NCBI GenBank assembly: GCA_023376005.1
Contig: CM042147.1
Coordinates: forward strand, 126,421,690 to 126,485,689
From: Doryteuthis pealeii
Lineage: Eukaryota; Mollusca; Cephalopoda; Myopsida; Loliginidae
Direction: 5' to 3'
DNA length: 64,000 nucleotides
Shown here: positions 42,177 through 53,875 of the stretch, piece after piece
Position numbering within the stretch: position 1 is the first letter of the stretch
How the letters are laid out: each line of letters starts with the position of its first letter
Made by a program: the position numbers and the translations under genes
Notes under the pieces: model-generated
Databases searched by the model: none
Told to the model about the DNA's origin: nothing
Seen by the model: the letters and a program-made list of their open reading frames with translations, nothing else

Positions 42177-42355
42177 AAAGATGGATCAGGTCCCAATGAA
42201 AAGTTGGTTTTATATTTACAGCAAATCATCCAAACTGATATTTTGTCAAGTATATTATTGCTTAGTCGATGAACAAATGTAATAGCTTACTCTAGACAAA
42301 ACATAAATATAAGTAAGTAAATAAAAGTAATGGCAGTAAACTATTATTTTTTTTT
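40244..42355. other. AT-rich sequence without genes
   Basis: Poly-A and poly-T runs (for example 40743-40766, 42138-42172), an AT palindromic microsatellite at 41726-41775, and no supported ORF. Part could be a long 3' UTR of an unseen gene, but there is no direct evidence. Confidence 0.45.
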
Positions 42356-42420
42356 TTAGTTAATATTTAGTTGTTTTGTTTTACGGAATATCAACCCTTT
42401 TCAGGTCATTTAATGCCAAA
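42356..42420 (-). mobile_element. RE-A end fragment
   Basis: GTTGTTTTGTTTTACGGAAT and CAGGTCATTTAATGCC. Confidence 0.5.
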
Positions 42421-42780
42421 TCTGCTTTTGTTTAAATAGTGACCTATGTAAGTACTGAACAGGCTTATTGCTACTTTACTTTGGTTATCTAACGGGAACC
42501 GGTGCTTTCAACATGACTTGACCCATAAGCCTTAATTCAGTGTATCCTTACTTTTTAGAGATAATGTTTTAATTCTATTTTAAATTTTGGTCAAGGGATA
42601 TTAGAAAGCAGTGAATTACAATTAAAGGAATTTTATTGTTTTACTCTTAGTATAAACATCAAAATATATAATAAAGAAATATCAACAAATTAAGTAGATG
42701 AGGCTCAAACTGATAGTGAAAAATTAATTAATTTAATGAAAGCTGAATGGGAGTGAGCTAAAATACACTATCTTCATTGG

Positions 42781-43265
42781 TTGTTTGTTTTGTTTTATGG
42801 CATATCAACCTCGGTGGGTCATTTAATGCTGACAAAGTTTTCAAATAAACTTATTCTTGATAGGTACTCAATTTTTTCTAAACACATTTTTTTCTATCTA
42901 ACCCATAGATGGGACCCTAACAGGTACTACCACTCCGGGTCAGAGTGGACCAGGGAGCAATGGTGATGAAGGGGTGCTCCACATTCCCCAGACCTCCAGA
43001 AATGGAACCTCACCATCAGGTAGAGTTTAACGTCATTCCCAGGACATGAAGACCCTTAGCCACCACCTTCTAGCACATATATGATAAAGAGGATTGGGCA
43101 ATCATATAGGTGTTAGTGGGGTGTTAGGACATGAAGACCCTCAGCCACCACCTTCTAGCACCCATATGATAAAGAGGTTTGGGGCTTGCCATAAAGGCAA
43201 TAGGGTTGGGGCAATTATATAGGTGCTAGGGCTTGCCGTGACCAGCCGATTGATCGGAGGGAGCC
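42781..43265 (-). mobile_element. RE-A with internal duplication
   Basis: The block GACATGAAGACCC.. through TATGATAAAGAGG is present twice (43044 and 43128). Otherwise like the full copies. Confidence 0.75.
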
Positions 43266-43387
43266 TTCAGAGGTTGAGTTTGGTCAAAGAAAGTGAAGTC
43301 GGTTTTTGTGTTTCACTGGTATTTACTTTTTATTCTAATTATATATTTAATGCCTGTATTGCTGTAAATCTATTTTTGTGTAATAAT

Positions 43388-43612
43388 TATGGGGTCATTT
43401 CCTATAACTCCAACCTAAAAAAAAGGGGGAACCACTCTGATTGACTGATAAATTATTTATTTATTGATCTACTAGGAAAAAAAGAAGACGGGTTAGGGGT
43501 TAGTTTAATGGGGAAAATAATGGGTAGATTTATTAACAGATAAAATTAATTCAGAGTGGTTCCCCTTTTTTTTAGGTTGGAGTTATAGGAAATGACCCCA
43601 TAATTATAGGAA
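43388..43612. mobile_element. Foldback element K, copy 2
   Basis: Arms TTATGGGGTCATTTCCTATA ... TATAGGAAATGACCCCATAA; inner GGGGAACCACTCTGA. Confidence 0.8.
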
Positions 43613-43757
43613 ATAACCAATTATGGTTATTGAACCTATTGATTGGTCATCATTATAATCATCACATGCCAGTAAGCAAATCTTTCAGGTTTCTTCTCAT
43701 GACCAATTTAATCAGAATGTAATATTCACAATGGAAAGAAGAGTTGATACAAAAGAA

Positions 43758-43962
43758 TTATGGGTTATTTCCTATAACTCCAACATAAACAAAGGGGAAC
43801 CACTCTTGATTGATAAATTATTTATTTATTTATTGATCTACTAGGAAAAAAGAAGACGGGGTTAGAGTTTAGAGTTAGTTTAATGGGAAAATAAATAAAT
43901 AATTTATCAGTCAAGAGTGGTTCCCCTTTGTTTATGTTGGAGTTATAGGAAGTAACTGAATT
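43758..43962. mobile_element. Foldback element K, copy 3
   Basis: Arms TCCTATAACTCCAACATAAA ... TTTATGTTGGAGTTATAGGA; the loop has AGAAGACGGGGTTAGAG. Confidence 0.8.
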
Positions 43963-44224
43963 ATGAAAATAAGATGGTGGTATTTTTTTTTTTTTTTCAT
44001 TTTGGTTGAATTGCGATAAACAATGAATAAAAGTGGAATTTTTGGTTTTTTTAAAACGTCATTTGTTGTAATATGATTCTAAGAAAATGAATAATGCTTA
44101 AATGAGGAGAATTACGATGTTTTGAAAAATTGGGAAAACTGGCCATCGATTTCAAAATGTTAAGCCTTAAATGAATAATGACGATGATGATGGCAAGATG
44201 AAATCACAAAGAGATGATGAGATG

Positions 44225-44470
44225 ATGAGGACTGTTCATGTCTGAAGTCATCCTGGCGCAACACCATGAAGCTAGGAGGTCCAGAAGAAAGCAGCGGCAA
44301 CAAAGCACCGACACATCAACATCTTCAGGGACAACCTTCACATGCGACATCTGTGGTAGAGAATGTTTTTTCTAACATTGGACTTTACAGTCACAGGAGG
44401 CGTTGTAAATTCAGGGGCACAAAAACTACATTATAGTCTTCTTAGACTGAAATGCCAATGAGATGGTGAA
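44225..44470 (+). mobile_element. LINE 3' end fragment (CDICGR finger type)
   Basis: Reads ARRSRRKQRQQSTDTSTSSG, FTCDICGREC, then after a frame slip SNIGLYSHRRRCKFRGTKTT, a LINE ORF2 terminus with a zinc finger. Degenerate. Confidence 0.7.
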
Positions 44471-44689
44471 TAGCATTAGAAAATAGGCTTTAATATACTG
44501 CTAAAAATGATGTAGAAAACTAGTCATGGTCTTAGATGTGTCCATAAAGAAAGGTGAAGGTTATTATAATTTGAATAACAATGATAAGCAATCATTCCCT
44601 TCACAATTATGGAATAAGTTTTAATGCAAGAAAGAACAGAATACTTTATAAAGCTTTATGCCTCAGACGATGTGATTATTCAAATGAAT

Positions 44690-44865
44690 AATAATAATAA
44701 TAATAAGGATTGAAACCATTCAGAACACTGCACTGCTGCAATCTGCCAGAATATTCAGAAGAGTCCTGGAGACCTGAGGAGACTTGCTGTCACTCAGACT
44801 CCAGTGAAAGACCATCAGCTAACACTGATGTGAAAACTCAAAAGGGTAAATAATAAAAATGAACT
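44690..44865 (+). mobile_element. Second LINE tail fragment
   Basis: Begins after an AATAATAAT run and reads SPGDLRRLAVTQTPVKDHQL, a phrase typical of non-LTR retroelement tails. Confidence 0.5.
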
Positions 44866-46219
44866 GAATTAAAAAGAATAAAAGCCAAAATAGATATAAA
44901 ATATTTCGATGTTAGACATATTCACTCTATATGGTGCCTTATTTAATTTGATGAATGTGACATGATTGAGAAGGATGGGAAGTATTTTTTTTTCTTTTTT
45001 TTTTTTAGAGAATAACACATGGTTTTTTAAAAATTCATTTTTTTAAAAATCCATTATTAATCTATTATAAATTATGAAGTTTAAAAATGTCGACTTATTT
45101 CAAACATAAATAATAAAAGAATGAAAAATGGAAATTCCTTAAAAGATGTGAAATATAAATAAATAGATAACAGTGATTAAATAAAATGCTTATCATCTAC
45201 TTAATATAAACAAAAGAAAACGGTTAGGTAAAATAAGTAACATATTTATCTATATATTTGCATGCCAATCATAAACAGCAGTCAGATACGGAAATACAAA
45301 ACAGGTATGAGACATTACAAAAAGAAAAGAAAAAAAAATCATTGGATATAAAATAGAACTTATGAATGTGTGTATGTGTGTGGTGTTTGTGTGTGTGTAC
45401 ACTGAAATATATACATATGTATGCTTAGTGATGTAATCAACATATTTAATTTAAACTATAGATATTTATATACATAACTTTATTTTCAGAAGCATGTAAT
45501 GAGAGAGAGAGAGAGAGAGAGAATGATTGTGTGTGTATGAATGTTACTGTGTGAGGAAGTGAAGATCAAGATGCTTGAGTTGTTTCTCTTTTCTTTTCTT
45601 AAATGATAAAAAACAAGACAAATATTCAAGAAATCACAATGACAATTTTTTTTCATTCAAATATTTTTGGGGTAGTTTTTTTTTTCTCTCCCAGAATCAT
45701 CAATTTTGTCGAGCACAGAAATTTATGAAATGGACATCAGTTTATGCAGAGCACAAATTATTAACAAATTATCATTTTTTTTTTTTTTTTTTATTAATTT
45801 GTTGATTTTTTTCTTTTCAAAAATTTTTTTTCTTTTTTTTCTTCTTCACATTATTTGCTGGCATCACTTTTGGTCAATAATATAAGGATATTACTACTGA
45901 CCAAAATGTTTGTGAATGAAATGTAGCAGTTTTTTTAAGTAATAGTAGTAATAGTTGTTTTTTTTTTAGTAATCATGAATGAAACAAGAATCATGTGAAC
46001 AGAAATCAACCAATCAGTGCAGAGAGATTTTCTGCATTCTCCTTTTCCATTCCAATTTTGCACAGCCTTTTAAATATTTTCCTCCAAAATCTGTCAGACA
46101 TTTTCTATTCATTTTCATTACAATTATTTTTTTTTATTTTTTAGATTTCTTTTTTTTGGTATAACATCAGTGCCGAAAACCTGTTGCATCATCAGTCTTT
46201 TAATAGATGTCCATATTGT
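44866..46219. other. AT-rich sequence without repeats
   Basis: No ORF with coding character. Simple repeats: GT-rich at 45365-45400, (GA)n at 45501-45521, poly-T at 45775-45793. Could belong to the 3' UTR of the minus-strand gene. Confidence 0.4.
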
Positions 46220-46344
46220 TATTGGCACTGTTGTAAATGTTTATTGTAGAGCTTGTTTATCACACTGATACCTTTTCTATTTTGTTCATGACTTAACCCC
46301 TACCCTTTCCTTCTATTTTTCTTTCACTTGATCAACAAATATCA
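46220..46344 (-). promoter_or_regulatory. Candidate 3' UTR and poly(A) signal of the Gln-rich gene
   Basis: Downstream of the proposed stop on the minus strand, AATAAA occurs at 46245-46240 in unique, repeat-free sequence. A longer 3' UTR reaching toward 44000 is equally possible, because that stretch also contains few recognisable repeats. Confidence 0.35.
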
Positions 46345-46376
46345 TCAGGTATCGTCTGTTAAATCAACACAGCCCA
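46345..46376 (-). CDS. Candidate last coding exon of the Gln-rich gene
   Basis: On the minus strand a strong pyrimidine tract ends in CTCATTGCAG, followed by an open stretch in phase 1 that reads GCVDLTDDT and then TGA (46347-46345). Joining it to the donor at 61829 is phase-compatible and would make the protein end in QYLGCVDLTDDT. VDLTDD is a hydrophobic-plus-acidic motif of the kind that binds SUMO. A minus-strand AATAAA lies about 100 bases further on (46245-46240). The intron would be 15.5 kb. Support is splice-site quality, phase and motif; no transcript evidence is available. Confidence 0.5.
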
Positions 46377-46734
46377 CTGCAATGAGAAAAGAAAAAAAAA
46401 AGAAATCTTAATATCACCATCATTAAAGTCATACAAATGTTAGTATATATCATTTATTTTAGTACTTGAGATGTTACTATAATTGTTTTTATATATTTTA
46501 CTAATCAAGTGAAATATATAAAAAAACAATTTTAGCAAATATCAATAACAAATCACAATGTAGATTTTCCAATGTTTTTTTTCTTTTACAAAGAGTAAAA
46601 TTAATGATTCTATAAAACCATTCTTTAGATTAGTGATTTTCAAGTTATTTGGAACCAGGAGCCCTTTCTATTTCAGTGTCAATCTTGAGGACCCCCATAT
46701 AAATAAAAAGGAAATTTATCAATAATATTTAATA

Positions 46735-47090
46735 ATCTGTACATTAGCTACATAAATAAATGAGAATAATTTCTCCTTGTTTATTTCACTTTGAGGAAGC
46801 CATGTTTTGGTCGGCCATTTTCATTTTATCATAAATCTACACCGAAAATACGAATTTGTTTGAATCAATACAACTGCATGTTTTAACACAGAAATATCAT
46901 AAAATGTGTTCTTAATAAAAATTAAGTTCATTTCAAATAATGCGCAAGCACAATTAAGAACACATTATATGATATTTTTGTGTTAAAACATGCAGTTGTA
47001 TTGATTCAAATAAATTCGTATTTTCAGTGTAGATTTACTGTGAAATGAAAATGGCCGACCAAAACAGACAGCTTCCTCAAAGTGAAACAA
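46735..47090. mobile_element. Foldback element M, copy 3
   Basis: Arms GTTTATTTCACTTTGAGGAA ... CTTCCTCAAAGTGAAAC with AATGCGCAAGCACAATTAAG at the centre. Confidence 0.75.
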
Positions 47091-47339
47091 ATATCTATTA
47101 AATATCTATTTACAGTTTTGTTTGACTATCTTTTGCCATGTTTCAGATAATTTCATACTCCAAGAATGTTTTATCTTTCCTTAGGATTACTCTTGGTGAC
47201 TTGATAACAATTTTTCAAGGAATTGCAATTCAAAAAAGAATCTATAATGAGCAGAATAAATGGTAATCCAAAGGTGCAATATTTGCCAGGTCATCAAATA
47301 AATATATGGTCTAATGTTATTTTGATGAAACATGTCCTT

Positions 47340-48000
47340 TTCTGTAATATTATTTGGATCGTTCAGACTATTGTCCTCATCTTTATAATACAAATCATCA
47401 ATGTTGCATAGCGCCTTCTTCACTGGTACTAAATAATTATAATGTTATATATCTCTTTCTTTCTTCTATATCTGGTCGTCTTTGCTTCTGATCGCCTTTG
47501 GTATTTCTTCTATCATCTTGACTTGGTCTGGCATCTTCTAAGATCTTGGATATCTTCTAAGGCCTAGCGTCTGGAGTTGACTTGGGGACTTCGGTCTGGT
47601 TTTCTGTTAGGGATTTCTCTCTATATCAGAAGCCCTGTGTCATTGTTAGTTTTTAGATAATAAACACAAGACCTCGATTTATTTTGATGTTACTTTATTT
47701 TCAATCCCAACCCAGACATCTGCTAACTAACATAGCGCGTGAGTTCCAGTTTTAGGCAGGACCTAAAATGGCCGACTGCTCTGCCTGACATCTAACTGCA
47801 AACTGGGGACTCAAAAGGTCCTACGTGACTTCACATATTTGGCGGACTTCTGTAATTTTCCATGGAAGGACCCGGCCATGATATGAAAAGGATCATCCCC
47901 TCAGAATTACAGGATTGACAATAATCTTATGCAACTGCATAGATTATGTAACAATCAAGCCTCATCTAAAAAATTCAGAGAAATAGTATGTCTTTTTTTC
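47340..48000. mobile_element. Element D interrupted by solo LTR family 2 (47453-47953)
   Basis: D sequence ends at 47452 and resumes at 47954 (TCAAGCCTCATC). Flanking 4-mers ATAA and ATCA differ by one base, fitting an old 4 bp duplication. Confidence 0.7.
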
Positions 48001-48384
48001 TTTTAGTTATTTTTAGATGTATTTTGTTGATTGCTGTTTTGAGTTTGTAATTGTGGTCGGGTTTGAATCATGACAAGACGCCTCTCCAGTCCTACATATA
48101 AACAGTAACAGTTTCTTTGGAAGAAGACCAATCTTTGGTATGGGAGGGGGTTCATTTAATTTTACCCATTATCTCTAACATTCCATATTGTACAGTATCT
48201 ACTTTTCATCACCTGTTACAATTTGTCATAAAAATAACTTTTTAAAAAACACATAAGCGTAGAGAGGCGCTCACGTGCACGATCGAGTACACATAGTGAG
48301 ATCAAGGCAGGCATCATAAAACACACACGCAGCATAATGCATTTTGTGCTTCTCATAAAAACCATTCACGTTTTTAATAAAGAC

Positions 48385-48445
48385 AATAACTATATATATA
48401 TATATATATGAATGACAACTTACTTTATTTGTAATCCCACTAAAT

Positions 48446-48496
<51 letters not shown>

Positions 48497-48510
48497 CGTG
48501 TGTGTGTAAC
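48385..48510. repeat. AT microsatellites with GTGTGTGT end
   Basis: AT runs 48391-48408 and 48452-48490. Confidence 0.9.
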
Positions 48511-48654
48511 ATTTAAATAGTGGAACACACATGGAAGCACTTTTGCCCAGTAGGCATTTTTTGGGCTCATGTGGAAGATAGACATCAAAGCAAGAAACAT
48601 AACAAATTTCTGAGATGAGGAATTATTATTACTATAATAATAATAATAAAAAAA

Positions 48655-48900
48655 AAAGTCGTTGGGGTAGCCTAAAGTCGGTATCAGCCAGACAGCGAGG
48701 GAGTCTATCCCCTTTTCACTAGCGCTAGACCAAGGAGATTGTTTTTGCGTCTGAGTTGGAGCGCCACACCTACCATCAGCTCCTTACTTTACCGCACAGA
48801 TCCCTGTGCTACTCATACACTGAGTTGGTGAGGGCCGGTATCGAACTAAGAACCTTGTGGTTTCTAGCCGAATGCTCTACCGATTGAGCTAACCCAGCCT
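48655..48900 (-). mobile_element. SINE-B copy
   Basis: Minus orientation; the head on the minus strand reads GGTTAGCTCAATCGGTAGAG. Confidence 0.8.
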
Positions 48901-48980
48901 ATTACTATAATACTACACCAATATATTTGAACTGGTGTCCTCATGTTTGATAATGGTCTAGCGGATATAAGCATTAAGTG

Positions 48981-49446
48981 TGTTGGGATTATCTTCCCTT
49001 TGCCTGGAAGAGTTATCTTCCCGCTGGGGTTTCCGTGCCGACCACCAGGAGGTCTGGTATTTAAGTGTGAGGTTCAAACTCTTCTGCCTCTTTTGTGCTT
49101 GGTCACGAACTAACTCGCATGGGCTAGACACTGTCTGCCACTTTCTCGGTGGGGGCTTCTGCCCCCATCACTAGTAAGTGAATTATACTGCATGGACTAT
49201 CCATTAACTCCTATATTTTATATGTTCATTTAGGTATCTCTTTTATACCTAAACATTGTATTTCCATTCTTGAATGTGTCTTTTATTATTTCTATTTTAT
49301 GTATTCTCTACTATGTATTGTATTTCATGTTATATCGTATTCCATGTGCTTTTAATTAAACTCCATCTTGTTATATGTTTAACACCCTCGTTGGAGTTTG
49401 TTTCATTTCAACAAGTTATAACATTATTATAACCTTGAATCTTACA
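48981..49446 (+). mobile_element. Solo LTR, family 1, copy 2
   Basis: TGTTGGGATTATC to GAATCTTACA, 4 bp duplication AGTG at 48977-48980 and 49447-49450. Shares CTCGGTGGGGGCTTCTGCCC and GTATTTAAG with the copy at 21007-21444. Confidence 0.82.
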
Positions 49447-49967
49447 AGTGCATCCTCTTAATCAAGTTTACCTAGTGGTCATGAGTTCTGTCCCTGGCTC
49501 AGGCAATGAAATTCACATACTCTGGTTCAATGAAATAAAGAGCATCAGAAAAATGAATAAATGAATATAGCCTCTAAGCATGGAGAGTTGAATAAGCCTA
49601 ACCCACTGTGGTAGTAAGCAAACAAACACGGTCGGACTTGCAGAAGCTTTATTCTACATAGAATACAGTGGTGGATTTTTGACCAGTTTATATAGTAATT
49701 AGAAGGGTAGGGGAGGTAACTCAGTTACCTATTACACCCACCCTCATGGATTGAATAAAAAGCTTAGGTTGAAATTCCCTAAGTGTTATTGAATACAACA
49801 GAAATATTCAAAAATATCCTGAGTTGCTTCCCTTGATGAATAAAGAGGGGAGTTACTTTCCTTTACAGTGCATTGTGGGTAAAGGACAGGAAGTGAAGGA
49901 AAGGCAGCCATCACAGATAGGTTAACAAGCACTATTTGGTCCTGCACAATTTTGAACTTTTAGTGTT

Positions 49968-50180
49968 AGTTTTGGAAGAAACAATTAATCTTCCCCCAAA
50001 GAAAAACTGTTACTGTTTATATAGTATGACTGGAGAGGAGTCTTGTCATGATTCAAACAAAAACTGTCCACAAGTTTTGAAAGAAACAATTAATCTTCCC
50101 CCAAAGAAACTGTTACTGTTTATATAGTATGACTGGAGAGGAGTCTTGTCATGATTCAAACAAAAACTGTCCACAATTAC
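49968..50180 (+). repeat. Two tandem 103 bp units
   Basis: GGAAGAAACAATTAATCTTC through TGATTCAAACAAAAACTG twice. An inverted partial copy lies at 48055-48130. Confidence 0.8.
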
Positions 50181-50598
50181 AAATTTTGGAAGAAACAATT
50201 GCTAAATAAAACCTCGTTTATTAAACATACTAGTCCATCTTTTCATTCAGTATTATATTTCTTGTAGATAAAAATGTAACATAGTTGGTGAAATAATTTA
50301 TCAATGGTTTTGGGGATATTTTGAGTTTCTTGATTATCTCTTATGTTGTATAAATGAGAATCTAATCGACTGATAACTGAATCAGTGAAATTTTAACAAC
50401 TAGATCATTTTTTTTATAACATGATTATGTTTATAATAAAAGACAAAACATTTATTCTTTCTTGTCATAGAGCTATTTTTAAATACAAACCTTGAATTTC
50501 CTCACAGTAAATATAATAGGAAAATCAAATCCAACAGCAAAGAAAAAAACAACAAAACAAAACAATCATAAATTCAATGGATAAAATTCACAAGTTGA

Positions 50599-50833
50599 TT
50601 AACTCTTAACGTCCCGTGAGAATTTTTTTTTAAAGTCCAGAGCCCCATTCCTATAAGGATTTATTAAAAAAATGGCCTTTTCATTTAAAGTTACCTGTTA
50701 TTTCCCTTAAATCAAAGACTTCTAAATATGTTTAATATTACATTTAAATAAAGGCTATTATTTGGGTAGATTAGAAAAATGAATGTGACTTCCGGACGGG
50801 TGGAATGAGGCGGTATAGGACGTTAGGAGTTAA
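50599..50833. mobile_element. piggyBac-like MITE, copy 3
   Basis: TTAACTCTTAACGTCCCG to GGACGTTAGGAGTTAA; 235 bp. Confidence 0.78.
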
Positions 50834-52390
50834 AATATAAAGATGCAAATATAAACAAAAAGCAGAACAACAGAAGGAAGGCAAAAATAAAAGAAAAAGA
50901 AAAGTAGCAATCCGTGCACTAAACACAAAGACAACAACAAATAAGGAGGCATTTTGGATGGTCAAGTAAAGCAAAAAACAGAAAAATGATAAGTGTTCTG
51001 GTGCATAAATCATTGGCTGATCTAATGGAGGAGGAGGAGGAGAAGGAGGAGGAGGAAGAAAGGTGAGAGTGTAAATCTATTTTTCCAGTGCTGAGAGGTT
51101 CAAGCTTGTTAAGCACTCACACATGTAAGGATGGAGAATAGATAAAAAAAATATTCAGAGAAGTGAAAATACAAACTTATTACTCATCATACTCTATTGA
51201 ATGCATGCTTTGTAATAAGTCAGTAACAGAACACAATTGATACATCAACATCTACATGGGTTCATTTTTTCATATTTCATAAAATAGACCTTGACAAAAA
51301 AAAAAAAAAAAATCCCAATATATTTTATAAAGAAAAAAAAATATTTCAGACATATCTTTATCAAAAGGTTACTAATTCTGGAAATTTTTGTGAAAATCAG
51401 ACCATTAATTGATTTTTCATAGAATTTAGAGAGAGAGAAAAAAAAAAAAAAAAAAAAAAAAGCCTCTAACTTGTTTTTGGCTACGTTAAATTTCAATTGA
51501 TTTAATGGTGCAAAAATGTAAACATTGTTCTTCGTTTATAATTTTCATTATTACCGTTAGCTGAAAATTTTTTAAATAAAAAATCATGATTTTTTTTTAA
51601 TGTGTCTTCTTTCGAATGGACAAAAAATTTTCAAGATGATATTAACCTTTATGCAAGTTTCATTGTGTTAGGGGGGTAAATTTCACAGGGAAAATTGGTG
51701 GTACCTACTCTTCAAAAATCAACTGTCAAAACAGAGTGATGTTTTCTGGTTCATATTTATGGCTTTATCAGATCAGATTATAAGTAATCTCTAAGAGATG
51801 CAGGGTTTATGTTATTCTATGCTTTATTTAGGATACATATTTAAGGGCTAGGACATCCTATGGTGTTGTAATTGTTAGTAGGTTAGTCTTGCAGATCCAT
51901 TAACAGGGCGGTTTGAGTCAGAAGTAATTAAGGGTTCAGTCGAGAGTAATTAAGGTCGGAGATGGAATCAGTAAAACTATAATAACTTCAACTGAATTTA
52001 CATTCTATATGCCCCTAGTTTAGTCAGTAAAGTTATACAGTGCACACTACTTATAAATAGATTATGAAAAAAAAAATCATGGTTTTATATTTATTATGAA
52101 TTATAATCACTTAATTAGATAAGCAGAGTTGGAGGTGCTAAAAATAGAGGAGTCAGAGTTGAAGGTTTGGGTTTTTGACTCCACGGTCCTGTCCATTACT
52201 ACTGAATAGTGAGTATGATCATCACTGGATGCCCCATACTTGTGATCTTGTCTCATATCCTACCCGAATGGGTTGGGTAAATACGTACTTGTAATTTTCA
52301 AACTATCAAAAGATAATTATTTATAAATGATTAGTGCCATTATTTTTCTTATGTATTGCACATTAAAGATTCTAAAATTCTAATTATCCA
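50834..52390. other. Unassigned intronic sequence
   Basis: AT-rich; a GGA-repeat at 51023-51058, A runs at 51294-51311 and 51437-51460. No gene. Confidence 0.4.
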
Positions 52391-52399
52391 TACAGTTTT

Positions 52400-52450
52400 G
52401 GCATTATTGGATCCTTTCCATCCACTAAAGACGATGGCATAGTGTCCAAG

Positions 52451-52487
<37 letters not shown>

Positions 52488-52640
52488 CATCTGCGCAAGT
52501 GACTTTGCAGGCCAATTCTTGAGTGACGGTCTTTGGTGCACTGAAACTGTAATGCTTTCTGGTACTGCTGTCTTTTCTCCCTCTTTCTGGCTCTCTTTGC
52601 TGTCAAGGCTACTCTCCTTAACACCAAAGAGAGAAGAGTA
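52400..52640 (-). mobile_element. LINE 3' end fragment with zinc finger
   Basis: Minus strand reads FQCTKDRHSRIGLQSHLRRC, then a poly-T/A run, then the same CGCCATCGTC tail region as 8640-8670. Confidence 0.7.
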
Positions 52641-52734
52641 AAGTTTTGGTATGATGCTCACGAAAGAACAAAATTGTTGGGGAGAATATGAAATTAATGT
52701 TTTTTTTATTATAATTTTAGGACAGCAAAGGAGA

Positions 52735-53032
52735 TGGTAGGGTTTGTATTTTCCCAGTACCCCACTTGTACGGGTCAGGCACAAAGGCCCTATTTATGTG
52801 GGACCACCCACAAGCCGAAGCTCATGGGGTGGCGGGTGAAAAATTGCGTCGATCTCGTCGGCATTCCCCCTCAAGGGGGGCGCCTCAGGCACTGGGCAAT
52901 AAACCCAACCCTGCCCCTTTAAATCGAGGGGGCAGGTGTTGCCTGGGGGGATGGCCCCCTGGGATCGACGCTATTATTATAACCTCACCGGTCCAGCGGC
53001 CGAAGCTCACCGGACCCCCGGTCGAAAAGGAG
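52735..53032 (+). mobile_element. Element E copy 3
   Basis: CCCCACTTGTACGGGTCAGG through CCGGACCCCCGGTCG, with target-like GGAGATGGTAGGGTT at 52731-52745 and 53029-53043, a 15 bp duplication. Confirms E as a retroposed unit. Confidence 0.8.
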
Positions 53033-53391
53033 ATGGTAGGGTTGCTGTAGGAGTTTGGAACATCCTACAGCAGCATTAAGTCCCTTTTCATTTGAAGCCA
53101 CTCTGCCCTTTCCTTTGTTAGGTTGAATTCCAGTTTGGGCAATAGGTAGTTGTTTAACCCTATTACAGCAAATCCCGAGGATGTTTGTGCTAGTGCTGGG
53201 CATCCATAGCACAAGAGCAAACATAGACCACTATAAATTTGCCGGCCTGGTTGATAGTGGAATGGTGTTTCACATATTGTACATAACCTTGTTGAAGGTA
53301 AAGCTGTTTTTGGCCATTGGTGTTCAGTGATAGTTCTCCGATTGAGATTTTATAATTTTAAAATAATCTTATAAGGCTTTCTTGAATTATT

Positions 53392-53602
53392 TTAGCTCAG
53401 TCGGTAGAGCGTTCGACTAGAAACCGCAAAGTTCCTAGTTCGATACCGGCCCTCGCCAACTCGGTAAAGTAAGGGGTTGATGGTTGGTGTGGCGCTCCAA
53501 CTCAGACGCACAAGACAATCTCCTTGGTCTACCGCTGGTGAAAAAGGGATAGAGTCCCACGCCGATTGGCTGATACCGACTTTAGGCCACCCCGACGACT
53601 TT
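53392..53602 (+). mobile_element. SINE-B copy, internally deleted
   Basis: Head TTAGCTCAGTCGGTAGAGCG and GGTTCCTAGTTCGATACC-like boxes are preserved (AAGTTCCTAGTTCGATACCG); part of the body after CTCGCCAACTCGG is missing. Confidence 0.78.
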
Positions 53603-53667
53603 ACTTTTTTACTTTATATATTAGACAACCTGCGAACCAATTGAGTCCCCTGTTCTACCAGTGTTCA

Positions 53668-53875
53668 ATGATACTGGTGCTTTTATTTAGGAAGGAGTGA
53701 AAGATTCTAATTAGCATTTCATAGTTAACAGCAGTCCATGATGATATTGATGCTTCTATTTAGGAAGGAGTGAAAATTCTAATTAGCATTTCATAGTTAA
53801 CAGCAGTCCATGATGATATTGATGCTTCTATTTAGGAAGGAGTGAAGGATTCTAATTAGTATGTCATAGTTATCT
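53668..53875 (+). repeat. Three tandem units of about 65-70 bp
   Basis: Unit TTTAGGAAGGAGTGAAAGA ... CATAGTTAACAGCAGTCCAT. Confidence 0.8.

Noticed and set aside
52985..53224. Minus-strand 79-codon ORF
   Set aside because: Overlaps the element E insertion boundary, so it cannot be one old gene.
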